Positions 1 to 11,439 of a stretch of 64,000 nt of DNA are shown one piece after another. This stretch comes from Corallium rubrum (lineage: Eukaryota > Cnidaria > Anthozoa > Scleralcyonacea > Coralliidae). Positions within the stretch are counted from its first letter, which is position 1. Each line of letters starts with the position of its first letter. The position numbers and the translations under genes are program-made. Under the pieces are notes generated by a model. That model did not search any database, was not told the origin of the DNA, and worked only from the letters and a program-made list of their open reading frames with translations. The stretch spans positions 13,908,958 through 13,972,957 of the forward strand of contig OZ035998.1 of assembly GCA_964035015.1 (NCBI GenBank). The letters are read 5' to 3'.

Positions 1-1651
1 AAGTGCACCTAACCCCAAATATTTTTTTTTCTAAAATCAAATTACTGTGGTTTGTTGAGTACCTCAGTCCAAAATTTTTTTGATTTGGGTGAACTCTCGA
101 GTTTCTATGCCCTGTTGAAATGTCGAAAATCGCCGACATTTTGGTTCACGGCCGAGTTTTCAAAAGGCATGGGAACCAGCACATTTATGACGTAGATTCC
201 GGAACGCCAAGATTGCTCGTTCACTTTTAATAATACTGACTAGTATTTTGTGATGTCTACATTTCTCTATCATGAGAACAGGTACGTGCGTTTGATTTTT
301 AATTTTTCTGATCATATAAACTAAAGCTATACCCTTCAGGCGGTTATACGTCGCAAATGACAAATTTCTGATCTTAATACTATTGTATTTTGTACACATT
401 GTCAGGTATAAATACTATACCGCTCTATAGCTTCTATATCTACGGACTCTTTCTCCAGAACTAGGATGAGCCAAAAACATAAGATGTTCCTTCAAGTCTG
501 CCGTGGTTTACTATCTGGAAAGCTGTGCGTGTAGCCCTGAGGGAAAGCCGTGCGAAGTGAATATCAAGCTGCGATTCTGCGGATATCAAAGCCGTGCGAG
601 AGCGCCGAGAACGTTCGTCCATTGTTATGGTTTGTCTTCTCTTGCTTATTTATTATTCTAATATCTTTCATTAAATCTGATTCTACACTAGTTTATGCTT
701 CTAAACTTTTATGTATATGTCAACAACGTTCTTTAATAATGTTTAATAAAAATATGATGAAATTGGATATTTGTTTGTTTTTATTTGCGTGAATTATTCT
801 TTATACATTACTATTTCTTATATTTCGGCGGTTTCTCCGTCTGTTGGATTTGTTACTTTGTTGATATCGTAACTATTGCTACAAGAATAGTATCCGATGT
901 ATAGTATATGTCTATAAACCCTTGCAAGCAGTCCAAAGACAGCCAAGACAGCCAAGTCAGCTGAGAAACGTTTGGTGAAAAATATATACGAAGTGATTTC
1001 ATACTTCATAGCTGAAAGCGAACATTCTTTGAATAAAATAATTATATTGGTCTCCGTGCTTCCAGTATTCTTTTGGACATCTCACTGTCTTAAGCTTTTC
1101 ACAAAATTGCCAGAAGACAGAACTCAGAAGCATATTTTTAACATCTAACTGTGCGAATTGAAATAAGAATATCAAGTGATGGTATCAAGCACTAATAATC
1201 GGGCGTTCCGGAATCTACGTCACAAATGTGCTAGTTCCATGCCTTTTGAAACTTTGCTTGCAACTCGGCCGTGAACGAAAATGTCGGCGATTTTCGACAT
1301 TTCAACAGGGCATAGAAACTCGAGAATTCATCCAAATCAAAAAAATTTTGGACTGAGGTACTCAACAAACCACAGTAATTTGATTTTAGAAAAAAAAATA
1401 TTTGGGGTTAGGTGCACTTTAAAAGTGAACGAGCAATCTTGGCGTTCCGGAATCTACGTCATAAATGTGCTGGTTCCCATGCCTTTTGAAAACTCGGCCG
1501 TGAACCAAAATGTCGGCGATTTTCGACATTTCAACAGGGCATAGAAACTCGAGAGTTCACCCAAATCAAAAAAATTTTGGACTGAGGTACTCAACAAACC
1601 ACAGTAATTTGATTTTAGAAAAAAAAATATTTGGGGTTAGGTGCACTTTAA
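1..1651. mobile_element. TTAA-type foldback element with ~228-bp inverted ends, right end duplicated
   Basis: Bases 1-228 reappear as reverse complement at 1423-1650, and a slightly diverged copy of the same arm sits at 1193-1420, so the right end is a tandem duplicate. The outer right edge is followed by TTAA (1648-1651); the left edge coincides with the window start, so its TTAA would lie just outside. No transposase is visible inside. TTAA targets are known for piggyBac and Kolobok elements, so a non-autonomous member of one of these is the inference. The element interrupts the hAT coding sequence that ends at 1652. Confidence 0.75.
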
Positions 1652-4457
1652 GTTGCTCTTCTCAGACCTGCATCCTTTTGTAAGATTCTTTGAAGAAATT
1701 CGTCAGTTGATTGAGTATTCCAAACAGACTTACAGCTTGGACAGAAACACTGCTTGCATCACCAATGACTAAATTGAGAACATGGGCATAGCACCAAGTA
1801 TGGATGTGACTGGGTCGAACTTGTTTAAGCAGAGCTTGAAGACCATTTTAGGCACCACTCATATTCGCAGCTCCGTCGAATGAATCTCCAATGCACATTT
1901 CCAACTGCAGTCCTACAGCTGATAATGATGTTTCCAGTAACTCGTGCAGACTCGGTGCTTTTGAGTCAGAAACGTTGACGAGACGTAACAGCCTTTCTTT
2001 TGCGTTGTCCTCTTTAACGTATCTTACAACGATAGCGCATTGATCGTGGGTAGATAAGTCTTGCGTAGAATCCATTTGCACCGAAAACATACCAGCATCT
2101 TTAACATCTTTAACTACTCTTTCTTGTATCATATCTCCGATCAAGTTGAAAATCTTTCCAACTGTTGTTTTGCTGAGAAAAGTTACAAAGTTTCCTCGAC
2201 CTTTTTTCGTAGGGTCACGTTTCTTGGCTTTCTTGGTGATTCTGTTCAAATGAGCCTGCAAAGTTGCGTTGTACTCAGCGACAAGTTTCACAGCTTCCAG
2301 GAAATTACCGCGATTGAGGACAGCCCCTTTGTCGTCAAAGACATTTGCGATGGCTTCTGAGTGCTTGCTTCGATATGGCAGGGCTTGAAACCCAATAAAT
2401 AATGCAATATCGATCACGCAGTGTAATACAGCGCGTTGCTCAAGCACTTCCTTTCTTCTGTATGAAAGTTGGTCGTGCGACAGCTGATGTTTGACCGACT
2501 TCCCTTGCATATTAATAAAATATGCCTCACTTGAATGCTGGTGGCAAAGAGATTTTTCGTGATAGGCTAGCCTTGTCGTAATATGTCTCCAGTCAGAGCA
2601 GCCTTCAATCAGCTGGCCTCGAGAAAACTTTTCCGGAGCATACATCAGACAGAACGAACAATGAATTGCCATCTTCTCAGCGTTATACATTACCCATGCA
2701 TGTTCTTTCAACATTTGTCCCTCGATTATCTGTACGATAGTATGTCACCTTGCTGTTGAATGGAATGTTCCTGGTAGGCTGTTTCGGATGAAAAGCCCAA
2801 AACATTTCCTCAGAGATAGCCTTTGATTTAGTAAAATAAGTATTTACTTGGGGAGTTTGATCTTCCTGTCGTGGTCTTCGAGGAAACAGACCTTCTTCAT
2901 CCATAGTCGCAGCCGCAGGTTGAAAAGCACGAATGTCATAATCATGTCTTATTATTTTGATTGGCGGCTCAACTGGCTCATCTTGTGACTCCACCAACGT
3001 CAAACTGGAACCTAGCTCATGGTGTTCGTCTGGTCTTGGTTCTTCTGGTTCTGCTTCTAGTCCTAGAACACCTTGAAGCTCAGTCGTATCTGTGTAGACT
3101 GTGTCTGCTGAAGATTTTGTTTTGGCAGTATCACATGGCGCTTCACTTTGTAATGCTGTTGAAGAGTTGTACTATTCGACTACAAAAAGGCATTTGACCT
3201 CATCGACCATCATATTTTAGTACGTAAGCTTCTTAGCTTGCCCATTCCTCGGAGCATCGTACGCTGGATAGCCGATTTTCTAACGAACAGAAAACAACGT
3301 GTTAAACTTTCACATGACTGTTTTTCAGAGTGGGGCGACGTACCCTCCGGTGTTCCGCAGGGTACTAAACTTGGTCCGTGGCTGTTCTTGCTAATGATTA
3401 ATGATCTGAGAGTTCAAGATGTCCGCACCTGGAAGTTCGTAGACGACACAACATTAGCAGAGGTTGTTCAGAGAGGGGCCAACAGCCAGGTCCAACAAGC
3501 CGTCAGATCAGTTGAAAATTGGTCCACCGAAAACAAACTTCAGCTCAACGCTAAGAAATGTAAAGAACTTATTATTGATTTTAAAAAAAATAAACATGTT
3601 TTTGAGCCAGTAATAGTTAATGGTAAAGCCCTTTCCGTTGTTGACCACGAAAAGATCTTAGGTTTGCATATTTCGTCTGATCTTCAATGGAACACTCACA
3701 TTAGTGAGATAATTAAGAAAGCAAATAAGCGCATGCACTTTTTAGTAACACTTAAACGTTCTTGTGTACCAGTAAAAGATATTCGGAATTTTTACTGTAT
3801 TTGCATCAGACCACTGTTAGAATACTGCTCACAAGTTTTCCACCATTCCCTTCCTGAATACCTAAGCAACGATTTAGAACGAGTGCAAAAGAGAGCCTTA
3901 GCAATCATATCGCCTTGTAAGCCATACAATTACAACTTGCAGGTTTTTAACTTAGCTTCGTTACAAGAGAGACGCCTGCAGTTATGCCAGAGTATGTTTT
4001 CATCCATTATGAGTTCTGGATCGCATAAATTGCACAACCTCTTTCCTCCTAAGCACGAATCAAAGTATAATATTAGGAATAAAAGAGTCTTCAACGTTCC
4101 ATTAGCACGTACCAATCGCTTTAAGCGAACATTTATTCCGACAATGTGTAACTTTTAGCCTTCTTTCTTGTTGTTTTTTTGTTTGTTTTTTTAACCTTTT
4201 GTAAATTTTAGATTCACTGTATAAACATATATATATATTAAGTCAGTTATTATTACTTAATCTATCAAACTTGTAAATTACGCAATTCAGCTTTAGGGCT
4301 GCAATGTAATTCTTATTAAACATCTATCTATCTATCTATCTAAAAAAGTGTCTATCTTTTTCAGCGATTGCAAAGTTTTAAGCTCTCGCTGTTTATCTTT
4401 TCGCTTTTTGGCACCACTCTTGTACTTATACTTAGAGGTACTCGTTTGTTCTTCCAT
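1652..4457 (-). pseudogene. hAT-family transposase (TTF-type zinc finger + DUF4371-like), broken and nested
   Basis: Minus-strand coding remnant. A basic N-terminus (KSGAKKRKDKQRE, from Met at 4457) is cut by a retroelement (3172-4345). It resumes in an acidic linker and FWAFHPKQP (to about 2700). After a one-base frameshift near 2700-2740 comes a TTF-type zinc finger (CSFCLMY, W..I..RL..HE.S..H) and the hAT core with FSVQMDSTQD and GDSFDGAANMSG. The frame stops at 1848 (TAA inside the conserved NMSG-x-x-NGLQA block), runs on to KRMQV, meets another stop, and is cut at 1652 by the TTAA element. This resembles the ZMYM1/ZNF862-like hAT transposases of invertebrates. At least two stops, one frameshift and two insertions make it non-functional. 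The C-terminal dimerisation domain would lie left of the window. Confidence 0.85.
3172..4345 (+). pseudogene. 5'-truncated non-LTR retrotransposon, reverse transcriptase C-terminal part
   Basis: The open frame runs from about 3172 to the stop at 4156-4158. It begins inside RT motif A (FDYKKAFDLIDH) and contains motif B (SGVPQGTKLGP) and motif C (FVDDTT, in place of the usual YADD). The C-terminal region is typical of jockey/CR1-group elements (LLEYCSQVFH, ERVQKRALAI). The 3' end after the stop closes with an (ATCT)n tail at about 4321-4343. Start in the middle of a domain plus an intact 3' tail is the signature of 5' truncation during target-primed reverse transcription. It lies antisense inside the hAT gene: hAT N-terminal coding sequence is found on both sides. 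The RT part has no stop over 320 codons, so the insertion is fairly young. Confidence 0.85.
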
Positions 4458-4851
4458 TACGCCAGACGATCCATTACGGTAAACCGCAAGCAAAATAATC
4501 CATCAAACATACATGTCAAGATATTGTATCACTCCGCGAGTCACGCGCGTCTAAAATTTCACTCACCCGTGGTGAACAACAATCAAAAATGAAAAAAATA
4601 AATTGTATATAGATATGCACGTAGAATTTCAGAACACATTCTTTAAACAGTTCTTCGACTCACAGTATCCACGCTATGTATGACCAGCCAGCCTCAGCCT
4701 GCCTGCGCGTGGAACACAGTCACAGACCACGCAATTATTTCTGCTGGGAGTAAATTCTTTAAAAAATGTTTTCTTCACCCGTTTTTTGGGCCCCAAAGCC
4801 GTCCGGGCCCTCGGTCCGCGTCCGATTGCCCGACCGCCCAGTCCGCCCCTG
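4458..4851 (-). mobile_element. hAT 5' end and terminal inverted repeat
   Basis: Upstream of the hAT start codon the sequence ends, on the plus strand, in GTCCGCCCCTG at 4841-4851. Its reverse complement CAGGGGCGGAC is a typical hAT terminus. The GC-rich subterminal part (4788-4851) differs sharply from the AT-rich surroundings. The other terminus is outside the window, so the 8-bp target duplication cannot be tested; the candidate copy here would be 4852-4859. Confidence 0.6.
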
Positions 4852-4994
4852 AAAGTAGCCACTCTCTATAAGTAGCCGTCCGCGTACCAGGCCCGCGGGA
4901 AGGGTCCTTCAAGTAAGCAGAAAGTTTCCATAAATATCATGCAGTTTCTTCCTATATATAATAGAGCAATTTCAACTCTCATCATTTGTTGCAG

Positions 4995-5109
4995 ATCACT
5001 TGCTGTTCTCTGTGCATGTTGCTTCGTTGTTTACATACTCATTATGAAGAGGAGAAAGAGAAGTATTCTGGAGTCTGAGCAAGAAGCTCAGCAAGAGTAC
5101 TACCACTAA
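4995..5109 (+). pseudogene. Orphan last-type exon of an M6PR-like membrane receptor (third paralog)
   Basis: After an acceptor (TTTGTTGCAG, ending 4994) the exon opens in the same phase as exon 6 of the gene at 20501-37601. It encodes SLAVLCACCFVVYILIM followed by KRRKRSILESEQ and a stop at 5107-5109. The paralogous exon at 35267 reads SIGFLCICCFVVYGFII then KKKRSILEE, so the transmembrane half and the RSILE tail are shared. A donor-like GTAAGT follows at about 5112. No signal-peptide or MRH exon is visible upstream because 1-4851 is transposon; the rest of the copy is either left of the window or lost. It could be the true 3' exon of a complete upstream gene. Confidence 0.6.
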
Positions 5110-5309
5110 CTGTAAGTGTACATCCAGGTTATAGAGAACTGTTTTTATAGTAACTTGTATTCGCCATTTTGGAAAAACGCGAGACTAACAAGAATAGCGT
5201 TTGGGATAGTTACGGGGGCCACACAGTCATGTATATAGCATAAAACAAATATTCCGAAAAATAATACCATCCTGAAAACTCGAGATATGAGTTAAAATAA
5301 GTGAAAGTA

Positions 5310-5630
5310 CAGCAAGTGTATGGCACGACTGTGGATCCACCCTTACGAGTAAAGTTGAAAAGGTTCAAAATCGCGTTATGAGAATTATTTTAAACCAAGG
5401 GAATTAAGACGTAAATGCATCCTTATACAACAGACGACGTTTTTTAAGATTTATAACAATTTTTAAAATTTTATACAATCTGGAATGTCTACTTAGGGAC
5501 AAAACACTTTTAGACATACCAATGGTAAGAACTAAAACTGGACAAACAATGTTCGGGTACGCAGGAGCAAAAGATTCACTCACTGCCGAATTATGTCAGA
5601 GAAATCACTTCGATTTATTGTTTTAAACAC
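5310..5630 (+). pseudogene. C-terminal fragment of a non-LTR reverse transcriptase
   Basis: Reading through one stop gives VWHDCGSTLTSKVEKVQNRV, then LYNRRRFLRFITIFKILYNL and a stop near 5625. The VEKVQNR block and the YNRR..R block are the usual C-terminal landmarks of CR1/jockey-type ORF2. The fragment is followed by AATAAAG and a long (ATT)n tract, which fits the simple-repeat 3' tail of such elements. No RT catalytic motif is present. Confidence 0.6.
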
Positions 5631-5828
5631 ATAGTTTTTAATTATCTTTCAGAACTTGACAGTAGTAATCATATTTGTAGTATATAGAGTTTTTACCTTT
5701 TTAAATAAATATTGTAATTTATATTTATTAATCATATATATTTAAAAATCATATAATTATATAGCTAAATATTGTTCATCCTACTAATACCAGCTATATA
5801 GCTGAAAGGATTTAACAATTGAAATAAA

Positions 5829-5929
<101 letters not shown>

Positions 5930-6115
5930 TGTGAAATTGTAATATTTCGACTTTATTTCAAAGTCATTTTCAGACAAGTAAAATGAGTTTGAAACAGACT
6001 TTGAAATAGAGTCGAAATATTACAATTTCACAGTATATAGTTCCGCTTGTTTTAACTCAGTCAAATCTTAAGTTTTCTGGATGGCATTATTTTTCGGAAT
6101 ATATTTTCTGATTCT

Positions 6116-6950
6116 ATACTTTTTCAAGTTGTTGGCTGGTCTTGGTTTTTGGAAAACAGTCATGCAGCTTTAACAGATTCTGCCCCTTAGAAATATACCA
6201 AAGACCTTTGCAAAACAATGCGTTCTAGTCTTCTACTCATTGTCTAAGTGGTACTGGGGGCTTTCTTTTAACATGATTTGTCAGAAAATTGGTTGGTAAA
6301 TTGATTGTAACATTAAGTTAGTCAGTAATGTGCATGAAGAGGCAATATAGGTACACCTCCACTTCTCCACACACACAAAATAAGGAACATGATATGTTTT
6401 CACCCGAATTGGACTTCTGGTGGATTAACTATTCTGTGAAAAGGCGGCAAGGATTACACGGCTAGATTGTTTTCACAAAGTTTATAGATATTGTGTCTAC
6501 TAGCTGCTAGATGACAGAAATATAGGAGTTTTCGTCATGGTAGTGACTGCTGACCCTATTCTGCCCTGTGTTTTTTAACGTATAAGCTCGGCCGTGCCCA
6601 CAATCTGATCATATATAGTTTACTATATACAATGTGAAAAAAAATCCCTAGAAACTTGGTCACTTTTTTTTGTTTATTGATATAGGGAACCCACATATAA
6701 AAGTCAGTTGTTAAAGCCAATGAGAATTCTAATCAAAGATTTTATTGCATGCTCATAAAAGTTGTTTGACGCAATAGGATAATATTAGCGTTCCGTTAAT
6801 TGAAGGAAGACGAACTTCGTCTTCCTTCTATTAATTAATATTCTCCCAAGATTGAAAGCATTTTGTAACATGTTTTTACCTCATCCGTTTAGTTAAAACT
6901 TCTCCCATCTCTTTTTGCTTCGCTCCATATACATTGCATTACATCCCAGC
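6116..6950. other. No gene seen; one short hairpin
   Basis: AT-rich sequence without coding signal. At about 6793-6841 a hairpin (GAAGGAAGACGAA / TTCGTCTTCCTTC) is bordered by ATTAAT motifs on both sides, possibly a tiny MITE. Confidence 0.4.
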
Positions 6951-6959
6951 CCGTTACCA

Positions 6960-7706
6960 ATGTGGGAGACTGCCTCCTCCGCAGGCCCTCGTTGCATCAT
7001 GGACAGGTCACACACGCCGAATTAAACTTGGCACGGAATAAATTTGCATAATTAACTACCATTGTGGCTATATCAGAAGATTTTGAAGGACATTGAAGAC
7101 TTACGACAGACGAATCCTAGCTTTAAAATGAAGGAATTGTTGAAAAATACAATTACGGTTGAACTTTGTCAACTTTCAGCCGGAATAATCAACGAAAATG
7201 CACTTAGTCTATACCTGTTTTTAGTCTTTACTTTTTCGGTTTCTACAACAACTGAAACTTGAATTATGCTATACTATACCCTACAATTTAACAAAATTAA
7301 ATCCCATTAACTCTTGGTCAGTTGACATTCTAACTCTTCGATAGCTAAATAAACAAAAAAAAACAATAAGAAAAACCTGTACTTTCCTGACCGTCGAATT
7401 TGCCGGCAAATATTTTTTCCTTCAATTCCTTTTAATTCTAAAACATATTGGTTTCTTCTTGTCATCTGTAAGAAAGTTTAGACCGATTTCCTGGTGGGTC
7501 ACAATGTTAAAAGAACTTGGACGTACGTTTGTCGAACAGCGGCCGGAATTTTGCAGGCCCTCTCAAAACTATCGCCTCCAGGGCCTAGTCTCGCTGTGTA
7601 TAATGGGATCAGTCACCATTTTGTTTACATGATCTGGCAGGCCCTCTGAAAAGTGTGACCTGTCCATGATGCAATGAGGGCCTGTGAAGGAGGCAGTGTG
7701 GGAGAT
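6960..7706. mobile_element. Inverted-repeat element (non-autonomous)
   Basis: The stretch 6961-7012 (GTGGGAGACTGCCTCC, then CCCTCGTTGCATCATGGACAG) is inverted at about 7660-7706. GGCCCTCT motifs recur internally at 7555-7650. No coding sequence was recognised inside. Confidence 0.6.
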
Positions 7707-7760
7707 TGTCTATTAACCCTTTCATGTGCTTTGTTGTTGTGGAACAACTTTCTCTTTTTA

Positions 7761-7964
7761 GTAAGTAAGTAAGTGAGTGAGTGAGTGAGTGAGTGAGTGA
7801 GTGAGTGAGTGAGTGAGTGAGTGAGTGAGTGAGTGAGTGAGTGAGTGAGTGAGTGAGTGAGTGAGTGAGTGAGTGAGTGAGTGAGTGAGTGAGTGAGTGA
7901 GTGAGTGAGTGAGTGAGTGAGTGAGTGAGTGAGTGAGTAAGTAATTAAGTAAGTAAGTAAGTAA
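7761..7964 (+). repeat. (GAGT)n microsatellite
   Basis: About 165 bp of uninterrupted GAGT units, flanked on both sides by AAGT variants. Any ORF through it (Ser-Leu-Thr-His) is spurious. Confidence 0.97.
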
Positions 7965-8588
7965 GGACTGGGGGCTAATCATCCTTACTTGCAGCCAGTG
8001 GCTGAATTGCAAAGGACGCAGATCAAACTCTTTACTCTTTTACTCGACAAGGGGAGAAGTCTCGGAAAGCCAAGCGTGGTTAAGGCCCGTAATATAAACC
8101 GGTAATTATCAGTTGCTGCAATTTCGCTCATCCTGGCGCATACGATTGAACTGGATGATGCACAATGGTTTACTGCATTTCGTATTTCATTAAGGTGGCT
8201 CCATGCACTTTCTCGAAAAATGGAAAATACAAGTTTGAGAGTCCAAAACACGTGCATAAACAATTCGGAAAAAGAATTAATCCAAATTTTATGAATAGTT
8301 AAACATTTTGACAATCAAAAACTGTTACCAAATAAATAGCAACAATTGTTGCTATTGCAACAATGACGTTTCAAAATGGCTGCCAATTACCCTTCAAACT
8401 AATTTAATTCGATTAAAACTTTTCTTGAAGTACAAGTAATCAATAGGCCGATTTAAAAAAAAATTATGTAGAAGGAATAATTTTTTTTCTCGAAAAAATC
8501 ATGTTTGTTAATTTTTAAAAAATTTGGATCTACAGCATTTTTGCAAGTCGGCAGGGTTTGCGCCTATTGATTACTCATACTTCAAGAA

Positions 8589-10382
8589 CAGGGATGTAGC
8601 TACGCTGGGCGGCACCGGGCGGCACCGCCCGGCACAAACTATAAGCGCCCGGCACTCGAAGTAGTTTTTCCAAAAGCGCCCGGTACATTATGTAGTTTCT
8701 GTGGAGCAGCATCTTTGTTATGTAATTATGTAATTCATCAAGCTTCGTGATAAGTACGGAACTTTGCCTAAACAGATAAACGTTTGCACGATTTTTATTT
8801 GGCATTGGTCACAAAAAGGCAGCTGTCACGGAGTACGTCGCAGTCTAGACTGGCGCCGCTGATAAGTTTATAAATAAAATTTGAGTGTGGATTCAGAAAT
8901 AATAAATACAAGATCTGATTAGGTCTTGTAAACACCTTGCTGCTTTGGTACACACGACAGCTCTGCCACACAATTCTGCACATAACGCTTAATTCCTGTT
9001 GTTTCCTTACCTAGACATAAACTATATTTATGCCTGAGTAATCTCAAAGGCTTCTGTTTCTTGTGTTTTTCCGGACAATGACATACATTACCATATTGTA
9101 AACAAGTGTTTCAATTTACAAGGTTTGGTTTTGATCAGGCGAAGTCACGCACAATGTCTGCAAAGCCCCTAGGACAAATGGTTTGATTTTGAGAAAAAAT
9201 AATTTAATTCATAGAAATTCTAACTTCTATGGAATGATTATCCATCATTGAGTTGTCATGTTCGGAAAAAATCAGGCTTAATACCCATTTTAGCGGAAAA
9301 CCAGAGATATATTAAGCTGAAATATAGTTAATATATTAACTATGGCCAAACACGGTAGCGGCAGAGTGTGATTTCGGTTTTCCATAACCGGTTTGAAAGC
9401 AAGGTTCAAGTTTTGAACTAATCAAGCGTGGAAGTACCGAAACAGCTTGTCAACATGGTTTAACCCGGCGTGGTTTAACATGTCTTTACTTAAATACTTT
9501 CCTGTCATAACAAAGAAAAGCAATCAAACGACAAGTGAATCATCTCAGCCACAGACACAATCTGCAATTGAAGCTGTCGATGAGTCCGAGTTGATACCTG
9601 AATCCGATGCTGATGTCGAGCCTGAGCCTCAGGAGACAAATACAGAAACAGGAAAACGAAAACTACCAGACAATCGTGGCATAAAAACGAAAAAGTCAAA
9701 GCATGCAGTTTCATTCAAAGAATCGTGGAAAAAGGGCAGACCTTGGTTGATTCATGTGAGCGGGAAGGGTATGTTTTGTCAGTCATGCCAGCGACATGGA
9801 ATGATGCCTTTTGACAGAGATACCTGGAACAAACAGCCATGTACACGCCTGCGGTTAGAAAGTGTTACCGACCATGAACGTTCAGCAGCTCATAAATCGG
9901 CTCTCAAACAGGACGTCGAAGCTACGCTAAAAGAATTTCCTTTTGAAGACGCGGTCCAATTGTGGGCAAAGAAGAAGAAACGCCGTGTTATTACTTAACA
10001 TCGGGCCGGCATAATTTGCACTTTTGTATTCGTCTGAGTCTCTAGTCTCTAGATAGTGTTAGTCACTAAAATATTATTTTGAAATTGAATATTGGAATGA
10101 AATCTTTACACAGTGCTGAGTAGTGAGCAATTGTTTGTATATACAGTAAAACAAGAAAACATTTGAAGTATAGTATTAAAGTTTAGTTGCATTATTGTCT
10201 GATTAGTATATCCGTGTATTTACAATGCTGACATCACTCACAGCGATTCTTAGTTTACCAAGTCTGTCCTAGTCTGTATTTATTAGATTTCCGGAAAGTG
10301 TTCGAATTTATACACCCCCCCCCCCTAATCGTGTTATTTGATTCTTTTACCCGGCACTCATTCTCTGCTGGCTACATCCCTG
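8589..10382 (+). mobile_element. hAT element with 5-bp target duplication (hAT5-like)
   Basis: Ends are CAGGGATGTAGCTA (8589) and the reverse complement of CAGGGATGTAGCCA (to 10382). AAGAA lies immediately outside on both sides (8584-8588 and 10383-10387). Deleting the element and one AAGAA rebuilds the inner hairpin of the host element (its other arm reads CTTTTCTTGAAGT), so the insertion point is certain. Most hATs duplicate 8 bp; a 5-bp duplication is the published hallmark of the hAT5 group. It carries one short zinc-finger ORF and no transposase core, so it is non-autonomous. Confidence 0.75.
9480..9998 (+). CDS. Zinc-finger N-terminal fragment of a ZNF862/C17orf113-like hAT protein
   Basis: 172 codons from a Met that opens MSLLKYFP, the usual start of this protein family; an in-frame Met at 9447 is also possible. 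An acidic, Ser/Gln-rich stretch and a basic patch (KRKLPDN, KKSKH) lead into a C2H2-type finger: FCQSCQRHGM, then HERSAAHK (C-x2-C and H-x5-H). The family normally continues for several hundred residues with a hAT-derived ribonuclease-H fold; here a stop follows at 9998 with only noncoding sequence after it. It sits inside the hAT element 8589-10382. Either it is a truncated transposase or a stand-alone DNA-binding ORF; truncation is the simpler reading. Confidence 0.6.
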   Translation: MSLLKYFPVITKKSNQTTSESSQPQTQSAIEAVDESELIPESDADVEPEPQETNTETGKRKLPDNRGIKTKKSKHAVSFKESWKKGRPWLIHVSGKGMFCQSCQRHGMMPFDRDTWNKQPCTRLRLESVTDHERSAAHKSALKQDVEATLKEFPFEDAVQLWAKKKKRRVIT

Positions 10383-10652
10383 AAGAAAAGTTTTAATAAA
10401 AAGAAAAAGGGGTGTCACCAAAGTTTTTTCCGAATTAAATTAGTTTGAAGGGTAATTGGCAGCCATTTTGAAACATCATTGTTGCCATAGCAACAACTGT
10501 TGCTATTTATTTGGTAACAGTTTTTGATTGTCAGGATGTTTAACTATGCATAACATTTAGTTTTATTCTTTTTCCGAGTTGGTTATGCACGTGTTTTGAA
10601 CTCTCAAACTTGTATTTTCCATTTTTCTAGAAACTGTATGGAGGCACCTTAA

Positions 10653-11300
10653 GTTAATCCATTCGATCACAGTGTCACATGTCAGAAGGAAATAAATCGC
10701 AGCAGAACTATATCGTCTGCATGAGTGCATGTGTAAGGCAAGCCTTAAGAACACCCAAGCAAACTTACACACATTTTTTTTGTCTTTTAAAGATGAGGGT
10801 GTTTTCTTTGGGATAAAAATATAACAATTGTGCCAAGAAGCTTGAACAAGAGATGATCATGCCAACATTATTATATTAAAATATTTTGTTTCACGGGGTA
10901 AAAGCTTAAAAGCAGAGTACTATACCAAACTTTGTAAAAAATAAATGTATTGATACTTCGAACCTTTTTACTGTAACTTTTCTTTAACTTTTCAGTTTAA
11001 CTTCTCGTTTCGCCATATTATGGGGCATTATTTTACACTTTTAGGCTAAGTGACATTAATACCGGAATAGGTTTAGCATAGCATAGTAATTTAATGTGAA
11101 ATAAATGTATTAAAACGGTAAAAACCTGGTTCACACGTGTGAAGCAAGCGCAAACACAACGACTTATACGCAAGCACAGTAAGCACTCCATGGTCAATCG
11201 AACTCTTCAGTTTTACTCTCCATGTAAAAAGGAACAGCATATCCCCTCATCTAGAATTCATAATTATCGTTAATTGGCCATTTCATTTCCCAAAAGAGTT
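10653..11300. other. No gene or repeat recognised
   Basis: AT-rich intergenic sequence; short ORFs here have no recognisable domain. Confidence 0.4.
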
Positions 11301-11439
11301 GAAGACTGGTGACGGGTTAGGAACCTAGGGTACGTGGGATGGTTTGGAAGGACTGACATTTCATGTTTTCCAACCAATCCCAAGAACACCATCGCTCAAT
11401 GCTCTTTACAAGTCTAGTCAACTCTTTTGGGAAATGGCC

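Larger units (their letters stand above)
8190..10652. mobile_element. TTAA-flanked foldback element hosting a nested hAT
   Basis: TTAA at 8190-8193 and 10649-10652 bracket arms of about 240 bp. Left GGTGGCTCCATGCAC pairs with right GTATGGAGGCACC; both arms contain the ATTTGGTAACAG and CAGCCATTTTG blocks in opposite orientation. A second inner hairpin lies around 8410-8588. The insertion 8589-10382 splits that inner hairpin. No transposase of its own is present. Confidence 0.75.

Noticed and set aside
7758..8012. 84-residue ORF of Leu-Thr-His-Ser repeats
   Set aside because: Pure translation of the (GAGT)n microsatellite.
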